25,332 bases of DNA from DASYPQ01 sp046155895. Lineage in GTDB: Bacteria > Planctomycetota > UBA1135 > GCA-002686595. How positions within the stretch are numbered: the stretch's first letter is position 1; every line of letters starts with the position of its first letter. A model generated the notes under the pieces. It saw only the letters and a program-made list of their open reading frames with translations. It was not told where the DNA came from and searched no databases. Location of the stretch: contig JBJXFB010000168.1 in NCBI GenBank assembly GCA_046155895.1, forward strand, positions 1 to 25,332, read 5' to 3'. Shown here piece after piece: positions 15,888-24,543 of this stretch. A program made the position numbers and the translations under genes.

Positions 15888-15945
15888 GGGCCGTCTGGCC
15901 CGGTTGTGGCGCGTCTGCGCCGGTTTGTGACCGCCCGTCAGGGCG
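15888..15945 (-). promoter_or_regulatory. Three tandem micro-hairpins sharing a loop, upstream of a gene
   Basis: On the plus strand: GGGCC-GTCT-GGCCC (15,888-15,901), GGCGC-GTCT-GCGCC (15,908-15,921) and CGCCC-GTCA-GGGCG (15,932-15,945). Each has a perfect 5-bp stem and 4-nt loop. Stems differ but remain complementary, while loops and the linker GGTTGT/GGTTTGT are kept. Read on the minus strand, the loops are AGAC, AGAC and TGAC, and the last hairpin ends at the ribosome site of the 15,875 gene. The first two repeat at exactly 20 bp. This looks like a translational control leader, or alternatively phased operators. Confidence 0.55.
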
Positions 15946-16025
15946 AGGCTCAAGGGGTACCCCACCCGACGTGGAAGATCAACTGCTCCATGGTGGCCGC
16001 AAGAAACTCCCTAGGCGGCGTCACA

Positions 16026-16067
16026 TCCAGGCCCCCTGGACGCCGGCAAGGAGGTTCCGAACCACCT
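16026..16067. repeat. Two inverted repeats before the recombinase gene
   Basis: TCCAGG-CCC-CCTGGA (16,026-16,040) is followed by an arm pair centred on GGTTCCGAACC (16,049-16,067, one mismatch). CCTAGG occurs on both sides (16,010-16,015 and 16,073-16,078). The cluster fills the gap before the recombinase start and may bind the recombinase or a regulator. Confidence 0.35.
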
Positions 16068-16151
16068 GATTGCCTAGGAGGACCTTCCGGATAAATTCTG
16101 AGCCCGCCAGTAACCGTGGAGTAGCGCGCACGTCATGGGAGGCGGGCAGAC

Positions 16152-17681
16152 ATGGAAACTCCGAAGAGAGTAGGTCTCTGGATCCGGGTCTCGACCGAAG
16201 ACCAGGTGAAAGGCGAGAGCCCGGAGCACCACGAGCGCCGCGCGAGGGCGTATGCCGAGTCGAAGGGGTGGAAGATCGTGGAGACCTACCGCTTGGATGC
16301 GGTCTCCGGAAAGTCGGTCATCGAGCACCCGGAGTGCACGCGGATGCTCCGCGACCTGAGAGATCGAAAGATCACTGGCCTCATCTTCTCCAAGCTTGCG
16401 CGCCTCGCACGGAACACCCGCGAACTCCTCGATTTTGCCGATCGCTTTGAGGAGCACGACGCCGACCTAATCTCGCTCCAGGAGTCGATCGACACTTCGA
16501 CCCCGGCCGGCCGGCTCTTCTACACGATGATCGCAGCGCTCGCCCAGTGGGAGCGGGAGGAGATTGCTTCACGGGTTGCGGCCTCCGTTCCCATACGCGC
16601 GAAGCTCGGGAAGTCCTTGGGCGGCGCGGCGACGTACGGTTACCGGCGAGAGAACGGCAAACTCGTGCCAGACCCGGCGGAGGCTCCGATTCGGAGGCTC
16701 GTGTTCGAACTCTTCAGCGAGCACAAGCGGAAAAAAACGGTCGCCCGACTCATGAACGACCAAGGTTACCGCACCCGAAAGGGAGCACGCTGGAGCGACA
16801 CCACGATCGAGCGTTTGATTGTGGATCCCACGGCAAAGGGGCATCGCCGCGCGAACTACACGAAATCGCTCGGCAACGGGAAGACTTGGCGTCTAAAGGC
16901 CGAGGAGGACTGGGTCTGGACTGCGGTAGAACCCATCGTTCCCGCAGAGCTTTGGGAGCAGTGCAACGCGATCCTCAAGGCTCAGCATCGGACGAAGCCA
17001 GCTCGGAAGCCGGTCCACCTCTTCACGGGCCGTGTCTACTGCACATGTGGAAAGAGGATGTACGTGCCGTCGAACTCTCCCAAGTACATCTGCTACGACT
17101 GTCGAAACAAGATCCCGACCGCCGACCTCGAGCGAGTGTTCCACGAGCAGCTCCGCGGCCTGTTCTTCACCGAGGAATCGGTGCGCCAGCACCTTGAGGA
17201 TGCCGACCAGGTCTTGAAGGACAAGCAAGCGCTCCTCAACGCGCGCGAGGCCGACCGCACCAAGGTCAAGGAGGAGATGGACAAGCTCCTCGACCTTTTC
17301 CTCTCGGGGGAAATTCCGAAGGACGGATTCGGCCGTCGCTATCAGCCGCTCGACGAGCGGTACAAGGCACTCGCGGACGAGATCCCGAGCCTCCAGGGGG
17401 AGGTTGACTTCCTCCGGATCCGGCTCGCCTCCTCGGAGGAGATCGTCGATGAGGCTCGCGACCTCTATGGACGCTGGAGCGACCTCGCGTACGAAGAGAA
17501 GCAACTCATTGTCGAGGCGGTGACCGAACGGATCACCGTCGGCACCGATGCGATCGACATCCAGATCGGGGCCCCCGGGCCCCTCCAGATCGCGACAGGT
17601 TCGCAACGAAACCTCAGGGATTCATCGCGGCGACGAGCTGGAAGCGCGCGGGCAGCTCCACCTGGCGCGCGGCGCGGCTGA
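16152..17681 (+). CDS. Large serine recombinase (integrase)
   Basis: A 509-residue serine integrase that catalyses integration and excision by breaking all four strands with a serine nucleophile. The resolvase domain spans residues ~5-150: RVSTEDQ with S14, SKLARLARNTREL with the conserved arginines, then the helix linker. The recombinase DNA-binding domain spans ~160-285 and a zinc ribbon ~295-320 (C297, C299, C314, C317). A coiled-coil segment (~335-450) inside the second zinc domain region is typical of the group. ATG 16,152 begins METPKRVG just before the catalytic domain. The last ~21 codons, Arg/Ala-rich, lie in comM DNA, so the C-terminus after excision would differ. No separate excision factor (recombination directionality factor) is recognisable. 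It defines the element's right edge. Confidence 0.9.
   Translation: METPKRVGLWIRVSTEDQVKGESPEHHERRARAYAESKGWKIVETYRLDAVSGKSVIEHPECTRMLRDLRDRKITGLIFSKLARLARNTRELLDFADRFEEHDADLISLQESIDTSTPAGRLFYTMIAALAQWEREEIASRVAASVPIRAKLGKSLGGAATYGYRRENGKLVPDPAEAPIRRLVFELFSEHKRKKTVARLMNDQGYRTRKGARWSDTTIERLIVDPTAKGHRRANYTKSLGNGKTWRLKAEEDWVWTAVEPIVPAELWEQCNAILKAQHRTKPARKPVHLFTGRVYCTCGKRMYVPSNSPKYICYDCRNKIPTADLERVFHEQLRGLFFTEESVRQHLEDADQVLKDKQALLNAREADRTKVKEEMDKLLDLFLSGEIPKDGFGRRYQPLDERYKALADEIPSLQGEVDFLRIRLASSEEIVDEARDLYGRWSDLAYEEKQLIVEAVTERITVGTDAIDIQIGAPGPLQIATGSQRNLRDSSRRRAGSARAAPPGARRG
17606..17624. other. Right attachment junction (attR) in comM
   Basis: comM (minus strand) reads AAT CCC TG then TGA, where intact family members continue as Cys-Pro-Cys after AsnPro. 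Shared chromosome-like sequence therefore ends at about 17,615-17,616 and element DNA lies to its left. The crossover dinucleotide cannot be fixed without the left junction or an empty site. Confidence 0.7.
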
Positions 17682-18684
17682 TCAGCACCGATCCCGATTC
17701 CAGCGGCTGCCGCAGCGCTTCCAGCGCTTCGCGGCGGAACTCCGGGAGCTCGTCGAGGAACAAGACGCCGCAGTGCGCGAGCGTGATCTCGCCCGGGCTC
17801 GCGTGCAGGCCGCCGCCGACGAGCCCGGCGTAGCTCACCGTGTGGTGCGGCGCACGGTAGGGCCGCGCCCGCGCCAGGCCGCCCGGCCAGCGGCCGGCCG
17901 CCGACAGCACGCGCGTCACCTCGAGCCGCTCCTCGAGCGTCGGCGGCGGCAGGAGGCGCGGCAGGCGCCGCGCGAGCATGCTCTTCCCTGTTCCTGGAGG
18001 CCCCACGAGCAGCAGGCCGTGGCCGCCCGCGGCGGCGATCGCGAGCGCGTGCTTCGCTTCCGCGAGGCCGCGCACGTCGTCGAGGGAGGGAGTGTCCGTC
18101 TCGGCGGAAGCCGCCGCCACTCCCGCTCCGTCGCCCGGCGACAGCTTCTCGAGCCCCGGACCGTTCCCCGTCACGTGCGCCACGACTGCGGCGAGGTGCT
18201 TGGCCCCGAAGGCCTCCATCCCGGTCAGACACGCCGCCTCGGCCGCCGTCTCGCGCGGGGCGATCACGCGCGTGACGCCTTTCTCGCGCGCCGCCATCGC
18301 CGCGGCGAGGCCTCCCGGCACCGCGTGCAGGGCTCCGTCGATCCCGAGCTCGCCGAGGAAGAGCGTCTTGCGCAGGGCCTTTCCCTCGAAGTGCCCCGCT
18401 GCCGCCGCCGCGCCGAGCGCGAGCGGGAGGTCGAGGATCTCGCCCGACTTCCGCAGCGCGGCGGGAACGAGGTTCAAATGGAGCCTGCCCGACGAGAGGC
18501 GCAGCCCGTTCTCGGCCAGGGCGCACTCGAGCCGGCCGCGGCTCTCGCGCAGCACGGGATCGGGGAGGCCGGTCAGGACGATCTCCGTCCGCTCGCGGTC
18601 TCGCGGAACGAAGCGCGCTTCGACCGTGACGAGCTCCGCCCCCGTGCCGTGGAGGCAGGCGCCCAGGACCCGGACGGTGTTCAT
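17614..18684 (-). pseudogene. comM: comM/yifB, 3' part displaced by the element
   Basis: The N-terminal 356 codons of a YifB/ComM Mg-chelatase-like AAA+ protein, normally about 500 residues. ComM is a hexameric helicase that drives branch migration during natural transformation. Present are the N-terminal ChlI-like domain (~1-170, ending around VIAPRETAAEA), Walker A VGPPGTGKSML, and Walker B LFLDELPEF. The frame stops right after VAAMNP, losing the CPCG zinc-type motif, the sensor and arginine-finger region and the C-terminal domain. The remaining ATPase core is unlikely to work. ATG 18,684 matches the family start; an earlier in-frame start adds 8 residues. Base composition is the high-GC chromosomal type. 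The missing half should lie at the far side of the element, outside the window. Confidence 0.9.
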
Positions 18685-18810
18685 GCGTCCTGGCGGACTC
18701 TCGCGCATCCGTGTGGTGTCGGGGGAATCCCGGAAAAACTGCCGTCACGGCCGGGGTTGGCGAGCGAACCCGGGGTGTGGGAGGATGCCGCGCCCACCCT
18801 CCCGAGACCG

Positions 18811-19146
18811 ATGCACGACACCTACTACCACCCGCCGGACCTGGGGAGATTCCCCGAGATCGGCGCGAACGCACCCGACCTCGCCGCCAAGTTCTTCGCC
18901 TGGTACGGCGCCGTGTTCGCCGAGGGTGCGCTCACGGCGCGGGAGAAGGCGCTGATCGCGCTCGGCGTCGCGCACGCGGTGCAGTGCCCGTACTGCATCG
19001 ACGCGTACACGCAGGACACGCTGGCGAAGGGGTGCGACCTCGACCAGCTCACCGAGGTCGTCCACGTAGCGGCGGCGATCCGCGGCGGGGCCTCCCTCGT
19101 GCACGGCGTGCAGATGCGCAACGTCGCCGAGAAGATCGGGATGTAG
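18811..19146 (+). CDS. Arsenosugar-associated peroxidase-like protein (AhpD/CMD fold)
   Basis: A 111-residue protein of the carboxymuconolactone decarboxylase/AhpD fold. The core motif is EKALIALGVAHAVQCPYCIDAYTQ, with CxxC at C59 and C62 and the downstream GAS-LVHGVQMRN helix. This small version regularly neighbours the radical-SAM protein ArsS, as here, 2 bp before that gene, and is called the arsenosugar biosynthesis-associated peroxidase-like protein. Its reaction is not established. The CxxC pair suggests thiol-disulfide chemistry. The N-terminus MHDTYYHPPDL is typical for the family and fixes the start at 18,811. It diverges from comM with a 126-bp gap that must hold both promoters. Confidence 0.85.
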   Translation: MHDTYYHPPDLGRFPEIGANAPDLAAKFFAWYGAVFAEGALTAREKALIALGVAHAVQCPYCIDAYTQDTLAKGCDLDQLTEVVHVAAAIRGGASLVHGVQMRNVAEKIGM

Positions 19147-19148
19147 GG

Positions 19149-20218
<1,070 letters not shown>

Positions 20219-20222
<4 letters not shown>

Positions 20223-21301
20223 CCCTCCGCGCGCATTCGCTCCTCGTTCTCGCGCTGCTCGCGCTCGGAGCGTGCCGGGCTCCTTCGTCCGAGGCCTCCG
20301 CACGCGCCAGCGATCCCCGGATCCCGCCCGTTGGACGCGAATTCGTCGCCTGCGGCCGGCGTTTCTTCGTCGGCGCGCCCGTCGTCCTCTGGGACCAGGC
20401 GCCCGGCTACGACGCGACGAGCGAGCACGCGCGCTTCGGGCCGGATCGTGAGGGACCCGACGCGCCCCGGGGACTGCGCTACCAGCCCGGCCGCAAGGCG
20501 CGCGGCGACGAGGGCGAGATCCTCGTCGAGCCCGGGAGCGACGATCTCGACCGCCTGCGCGAGGTCGTCGACCAGTTCGTGCTCCACTACGACGTCGCGG
20601 GGACGAGCGGCCGGTGCTTCCAGGTGCTCCAGGACGCGCGCGGGCTCTCCGTGCACTTCCTGCTCGACGTCGACGGGACGATCTACCAGACGCTCGACTT
20701 GCGCGACCAGGCCTGGCACGCCACGAAGGCGAACACGCGCTCGATCGGGATCGAGATCGCGAACCTGGGCGCGTACCCGCCCGGGAACGCCAAGCCGCTC
20801 GACGAGGCCTACTCGGTCGATGCGGCCGGACCGTACTCCGTGGAGCGCGGCGGACCGCCCGGCGGCGGCGTGCGCACTCCGGGCTTCGTCGCGCGGCCCG
20901 CGCGATCGGAGAGGATCCGCGGGGTGGTCCAGGGGATCGAGCTCGAGCAGTTCGACTTCACGCGCGAGCAGTACGATTCGCTCGCCAAGCTCGCGGCCGC
21001 CCTGTGCGTCGTCTTCCCGCGCATGGCGCCGGACGCTCCGCGCGACGCGCAGGGCCTCGTGCGCTCCGGGGTGCTCGCCGACGAGGAATTCGAGGAGTTC
21101 TCCGGCATCCTCGGGCACTTCCACGTGCAATCGAACAAGCAGGATCCTGGCCCCGCCTTCGACTGGGAAGGCTTCCTGGCTGATGTGAAGGCGCGGCTCA
21201 CTCCAGGAGAGCGGCTCTCAGGACTCCCCCGGCCTGTGCGAGCCGCGAGCGCGCTTGCCGCGCGTCCAGCGAACGTGCACCCATCACCACGGCGACCTTG
21301 A
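20219..21301 (+). CDS. N-acetylmuramoyl-L-alanine amidase, lipoprotein
   Basis: A 360-residue amidase_2 (AmpD/PGRP-like) zinc enzyme that cleaves the MurNAc-L-Ala bond in peptidoglycan. A type II signal VTLRAHSLLVLALLALGAC ends at a lipobox. Catalytic-region landmarks are FVLHYDVAG (H123 zinc ligand), VDGTIYQTLDLRDQAWHAT, NTRSIGIEIAN, and the end block GHFHVQSNKQDPGPAFDW, the family's H-x(6-8)-K-x-D-P-G motif. The likely location is the periplasmic face of the outer membrane. GTG 20,219 overlaps arsS by 4 bp, implying translational coupling in one operon, although the functions seem unrelated. The last ~35 residues are Arg/Pro/Ala-rich and overlap the convergent murQ gene by 104 bp; the conserved domain ends before that. 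Confidence 0.85.
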
Positions 21302-22094
21302 CCTCGCCTTCCGCCGCGTCGAGCAGCTGCTCCGCGCGCTTCGCGTCGCAAGGGACGAGCCTGGCGACGAGCTGGATCCCGCGCTCCCGCAGCTTCGCGT
21401 TCCCGCGCGTCGCGACGTCGACCATCAGGTTGCCGTGGACCTTTCCGAGGCGGGTCATCGCGAGCGTCGTGATCGCATTGAGCACCATCTTCGTCGCGGT
21501 TCCGGCCTTCAGGCGCGTGCTCCCGGCGATCAACTCCGGACCCGTGACGACGCGGATCGAGACGTCCGCCTCATCCCCCGCGAGCTCCTTCGGCACGCAG
21601 GCCAGGAAGATCGTCGCCGCGCCGGCCGCGCGCGCGTGCGCGAGCGCGCCGTGGACGTAGGGAGTCGTTCCGCCGGCCGCGATGCCGAGGACGACGTCGG
21701 CGGGACCGACGCCGAGGCCCTCGAGGTCCCGTCCGCCGGCCGCGCGGTCGTCCTCCGCGCCCTCGACGGCCGCGACGAGCGCGCGGGAACCGCCGGCGAT
21801 CACGCCTTGGACTTGTCGAGGATCCGTCCGGAAGGTCGGCGGGCACTCGGTCGCGTCGAGGACGGCGAGGCGCCCGCTCGTACCCGCGCCCACCTGGAAG
21901 AGCCGTCCGCCGCGGGCCAATCGTTCAGCGACGAGTTCGACCGCGCGCACGATGGCCGGCTTGGCGCGCGCGACGCTCGCCGCGACGGTCGCGTCCTCGG
22001 CGTTCATCACGTCGAAAGCCTCGCCGATCGAGAGGAGGTCCAGATCCGCCGAGCGCGGGTTCTGCTGCTCGGTCGGAAGGTGGTCGCGCGGCAT
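21198..22094 (-). CDS. murQ: N-acetylmuramic acid 6-phosphate etherase MurQ
   Basis: A 298-residue SIS-fold lyase that splits the D-lactyl ether of MurNAc-6-phosphate to give GlcNAc-6-phosphate, a step in cell-wall recycling. Family landmarks are TEQQNPRSADLDLLS near the start, GAGTSGRLAVLDATECPPTF (SIS loop), VLGIAAGGTTPYV, ELIAGSTRLKAGTATKMVLN and VHGNLMVDV. ATG 22,094 begins MPRDHLPTEQQ, the expected N-terminus; a much longer open frame upstream is a shadow. It is 31 bp after a membrane-protein gene on the same strand. Opposite it lies the amidase tail, so two peptidoglycan-turnover genes meet tail to tail. Its length is normal for the family. Confidence 0.95.
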   Translation of the reverse strand: MPRDHLPTEQQNPRSADLDLLSIGEAFDVMNAEDATVAASVARAKPAIVRAVELVAERLARGGRLFQVGAGTSGRLAVLDATECPPTFRTDPRQVQGVIAGGSRALVAAVEGAEDDRAAGGRDLEGLGVGPADVVLGIAAGGTTPYVHGALAHARAAGAATIFLACVPKELAGDEADVSIRVVTGPELIAGSTRLKAGTATKMVLNAITTLAMTRLGKVHGNLMVDVATRGNAKLRERGIQLVARLVPCDAKRAEQLLDAAEGEVKVAVVMGARSLDARQARSRLAQAGGVLRAALLE

Positions 22095-22125
22095 CAGGGA
22101 AGCGTCTCCGCGTCCCGAGGATACC

Positions 22126-22719
22126 CTAGCGGTCGTCGTCCTCGCTCCGCAGCTCGACCTTGATGCTCTCGGGCAGGCGCAAGTCGGGGAAGTCGCGCTG
22201 GAAGTCCTCCCGGAACCGGCGGAGCTCGTCCCCGCTGATCGGCAGCGAGACGTCGAGTTGGACGGACTTCCCGTCCTCGTCCTCGCTGCTCGTGATCGTG
22301 TAGGAGACGTCGCCGTCCGTGTTATCGCGGATCCAGCGCGTGACCTGGTCCGGCTCGACGCCCCTGACCTCGAACCGGAGGCGAATCCCGCCGTGGTCGC
22401 CGCCCCCTTCCGGTTCAGGAACTTCCTCGCCGGATTCTTGGCGCGGGCCATCCTCGTGGCCCCAGTTGAATTCGAAGCTCTTCACGGGTCCGCGCCGGAC
22501 GATCTCGTTGGGGGTGTTGAAGACCGCGATGGCGGTGCAGCCGAGCGCGCCGATTCCCGCGATCACGAGCAGCGCCAGGGCGATGGCGCATCCCGCGAAG
22601 CCGCCGAGCTTGGTCGACCCTTTCTCGCCGCTCCGCACCGCGAGCCAAACCGCGACGGCGACGATGGTGGCGAAGAAGAGGAAGCCGAGGGCGAAGAAGC
22701 TGAACATGGGCATGGACAT
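22126..22719 (-). CDS. Hypothetical membrane protein
   Basis: A 197-residue protein of unknown function. There are two N-terminal membrane segments at about residues 6-28 (FFALGFLFFATIVAVAVWLAV) and 40-66 (FAGCAIALALLVIAGIGALG). Then an acidic, glycine-rich linker (~80-110) and a soluble C-terminal domain (~112-190) with alternating strands end SEDDDR. Starts at 22,719, 22,713 and 22,707 are all in frame; none has a clear ribosome site. It precedes murQ by 31 bp on the same strand and is probably cotranscribed, but nothing else ties it to cell-wall recycling. The gap to the divergent dehydrogenase gene (22,720-22,862) should hold promoters for both. Confidence 0.75.
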   Translation of the reverse strand: MSMPMFSFFALGFLFFATIVAVAVWLAVRSGEKGSTKLGGFAGCAIALALLVIAGIGALGCTAIAVFNTPNEIVRRGPVKSFEFNWGHEDGPRQESGEEVPEPEGGGDHGGIRLRFEVRGVEPDQVTRWIRDNTDGDVSYTITSSEDEDGKSVQLDVSLPISGDELRRFREDFQRDFPDLRLPESIKVELRSEDDDR

Positions 22720-22862
22720 GGCGAGGATGAGTGGGGATGGATGGGGGAGATCCGCCGGGTACGGAGAGAGGGCCCTCCCTGCGCGATCCGCGCGCCGCCA
22801 TTCTCCCTCCGGCGGCCGATTCTTTTCGCGGACCGGCCGCGGGGGCTAGAGTACGCGCTTCC

Positions 22863-24416
22863 ATGGCTCAACCCGCACCGACCCTCGAGAGCTACGTCCT
22901 CGGCCGCTGGCAGGCCGGGACCAGCGATCCGACCCCCCTCCACGACCCGACGACCGAAGAGAAGATCGCCGAGGTCCGTTCCGGCGGGATCGACTTCAAG
23001 GCCGTCCTGGAAGCCGCCCGCGACAAGGGGGGGCCTGCGCTGCGGGCGCTCTCCTTCCGGGAGCGGGGTGCGCTCCTCAAGGGGCTCTCGGGAGCGATCC
23101 ACGAGCGCCGGGAGGACCTGATCGAGGCCTCGATCCGGAACGGCGGCACGACGCGCTCGGACGCCAAGTTCGACGTCGACGGGGCGATCGGGACGCTTGC
23201 GGCCTACGCCGCGCTCTCGGAAAAGCTCCCCGAGCGCCCCTTCCTCGTCGACGGGGAGGGCCTGCAGCTCGGCCGGACCGGACGCTTCTGGGGCCAGCAC
23301 ATCCACGTGAGCCGCCCGGGCGTCGCCGTGCACGTCAACGCCTTCAATTTCCCGGCCTGGGGGATGACCGAGAAGATGGCTTGCGCGCTGCTCGCCGGCC
23401 TCCCGGTCGTCGAGAAGCCCGGCACGCCGACGGCGATGGTCGCCGCGCGCGTCGCGCGGATCATCGTGGACTCCGGACTCCTGCCGCCGCACGCCTACCA
23501 GTTCGTGGTCGGGAGCGTCGGCGATCTCCTCGAGCACCTCGGCCCGCAAGACTGCCTGGCGTTCACGGGCTCGTCGGCGACGGGCGCCAAGCTGCGCGGG
23601 AACCCAAACCTCGTGCGGTCGAACGTTCGCGTGAACATCGAGGCCGATTCACTGAACGCCGCGGTGCTCGCGCCCGACGTCGAGCCCGGCAGCGATGCGT
23701 GGAATCTCTTCCTCGCCAACGTCGCGCTCGACATCACGCAGAAGACCGGACAGAAGTGCACGGCCGTGCGCCGGATCCTGGTGCCGACGGAGCGCGTCGA
23801 GTCCGTGCGCTCCGACCTCGCGGCGGAGCTCGCGCGCTTCCCGGTGGGCGATCCCTCACTCAAGGAGACGCGCGTCGGGCCGCTCTCGTCGAAGGGCCAG
23901 CTCGACGAAGTGCGCGCGGGCATCGGACGCCTGGCCAAGTCGGCCGCGATCGCGCGCGGGGGAGCCGACGCGGTCGCTCCCAAGGGCTGGTTCGTCGCGC
24001 CGACGCTCCTCGTCGCCAAGGACGCGCTCGCGCCGATCTTCCACGCCGAGGAGGTCTTCGGCCCGGTCGCCACGATCCTCCCGTACTCGGGCGACGCGAC
24101 CCAGGGAGCGGAGATCGTACGACTCGGCGGCGGAGGCCTCGTCTCCAGCGCGTACTCGAACGATCCCGCCTGGACCGAGCGCTTCGTGCTCGCCGCCGCG
24201 GCCTGGAACGGCCGCCTGTGGATCGGCAGCGACCGCCTTCAAGATCAGGCGACGCCTCCCGGCCTCGTGCTCCCGAACATGACCCACGGCGGTCCCGGGC
24301 GAGCCGGCGGCGGGGAGGAGCTCGGCGGCGTGCGCGGCCTCCACTTCTACATGCAGCGGACGGCGCTCCAGGGCTTCAAGGGGACCATCGAAGGGAGCTT
24401 CGGCGCCCGGGCCTGA
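22863..24416 (+). CDS. boxD: 3,4-dehydroadipyl-CoA semialdehyde dehydrogenase (BoxD/PaaZ-N type)
   Basis: A 517-residue aldehyde dehydrogenase close to BoxD and to the N-terminal half of PaaZ, which oxidise ring-opened CoA semialdehydes in benzoyl-CoA or phenylacetyl-CoA catabolism with NADP+. Visible features are NAFNFPAWG, EKPGTPTAM, FTGSSATG (nucleotide loop), general base E260 in VNIEADSLN and the nucleophile C299 in TGQKCTAVRRI. The C-terminal hydratase domain of full PaaZ is absent and the length fits BoxD. ATG 22,863 begins MAQPAPTLESYVLGRWQ, the family's usual N-terminus. No other box or paa gene is within the window, so the pathway assignment rests on the family alone. A 12-bp palindrome follows its stop. 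Confidence 0.8.
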   Translation: MAQPAPTLESYVLGRWQAGTSDPTPLHDPTTEEKIAEVRSGGIDFKAVLEAARDKGGPALRALSFRERGALLKGLSGAIHERREDLIEASIRNGGTTRSDAKFDVDGAIGTLAAYAALSEKLPERPFLVDGEGLQLGRTGRFWGQHIHVSRPGVAVHVNAFNFPAWGMTEKMACALLAGLPVVEKPGTPTAMVAARVARIIVDSGLLPPHAYQFVVGSVGDLLEHLGPQDCLAFTGSSATGAKLRGNPNLVRSNVRVNIEADSLNAAVLAPDVEPGSDAWNLFLANVALDITQKTGQKCTAVRRILVPTERVESVRSDLAAELARFPVGDPSLKETRVGPLSSKGQLDEVRAGIGRLAKSAAIARGGADAVAPKGWFVAPTLLVAKDALAPIFHAEEVFGPVATILPYSGDATQGAEIVRLGGGGLVSSAYSNDPAWTERFVLAAAAWNGRLWIGSDRLQDQATPPGLVLPNMTHGGPGRAGGGEELGGVRGLHFYMQRTALQGFKGTIEGSFGARA

Positions 24417-24424
24417 CAAGGACA

Positions 24425-24451
24425 GGGGACGCAGGTTGCACCTGCGTCCCC
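24425..24451. terminator. 12-bp palindrome between convergent genes
   Basis: GGGGACGCAGGT (24,425-24,436) and ACCTGCGTCCCC (24,440-24,451) form a perfect stem with a 3-nt loop. It sits between the dehydrogenase stop (24,416) and the comEC stop (24,544), so a two-way terminator is likely. There is no T-run. A dispersed REP-like repeat is the alternative. Confidence 0.5.
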
Positions 24452-24543
24452 CGTTCCCTGCCACTGCCGTGGCCTCTCTCCGCGCGGAGCCACATTCCCC
24501 CCGGAATTGCCCCGCCCGGTCGTTGGCAGGATCCGTGCCAGTG

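Larger units (their letters stand above)
1..17616. mobile_element. Serine-recombinase mobile element inserted in comM (right end; left end outside window)
   Basis: A block of genes with clearly lower GC than the DNA right of 17,620 ends in a large serine recombinase whose 3' end runs into a truncated comM gene. Seen directly: comM stops at the codon after its conserved AAMNP motif, and the recombinase reading frame crosses into comM DNA. Mobile-element functions inside are two DNA-pumping ATPases, a primase/helicase-like AAA protein, an XRE regulator, a RuvC-like resolvase and an ECF sigma factor. The DNA left of 6,720 is lower in GC again and looks like cargo or an older nested acquisition. 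No comM 3' half was found at the left edge, so the left boundary is not here. I saw no relaxase or mating-pore genes, so whether it is conjugative, mobilizable or simply integrative is open. Confidence 0.8.

Noticed and set aside
15888..15945. Guanidine-II (mini-ykkC) riboswitch
   Set aside because: That class has two hairpins with ACGR loops. Here there are three with AGAC/TGAC loops, and the downstream gene is not a transporter or carboxylase.
17465..18874. 469-codon minus-strand ORF across the comM remnant
   Set aside because: Arg/Ala-rich shadow frame; the comM frame carries Walker motifs.
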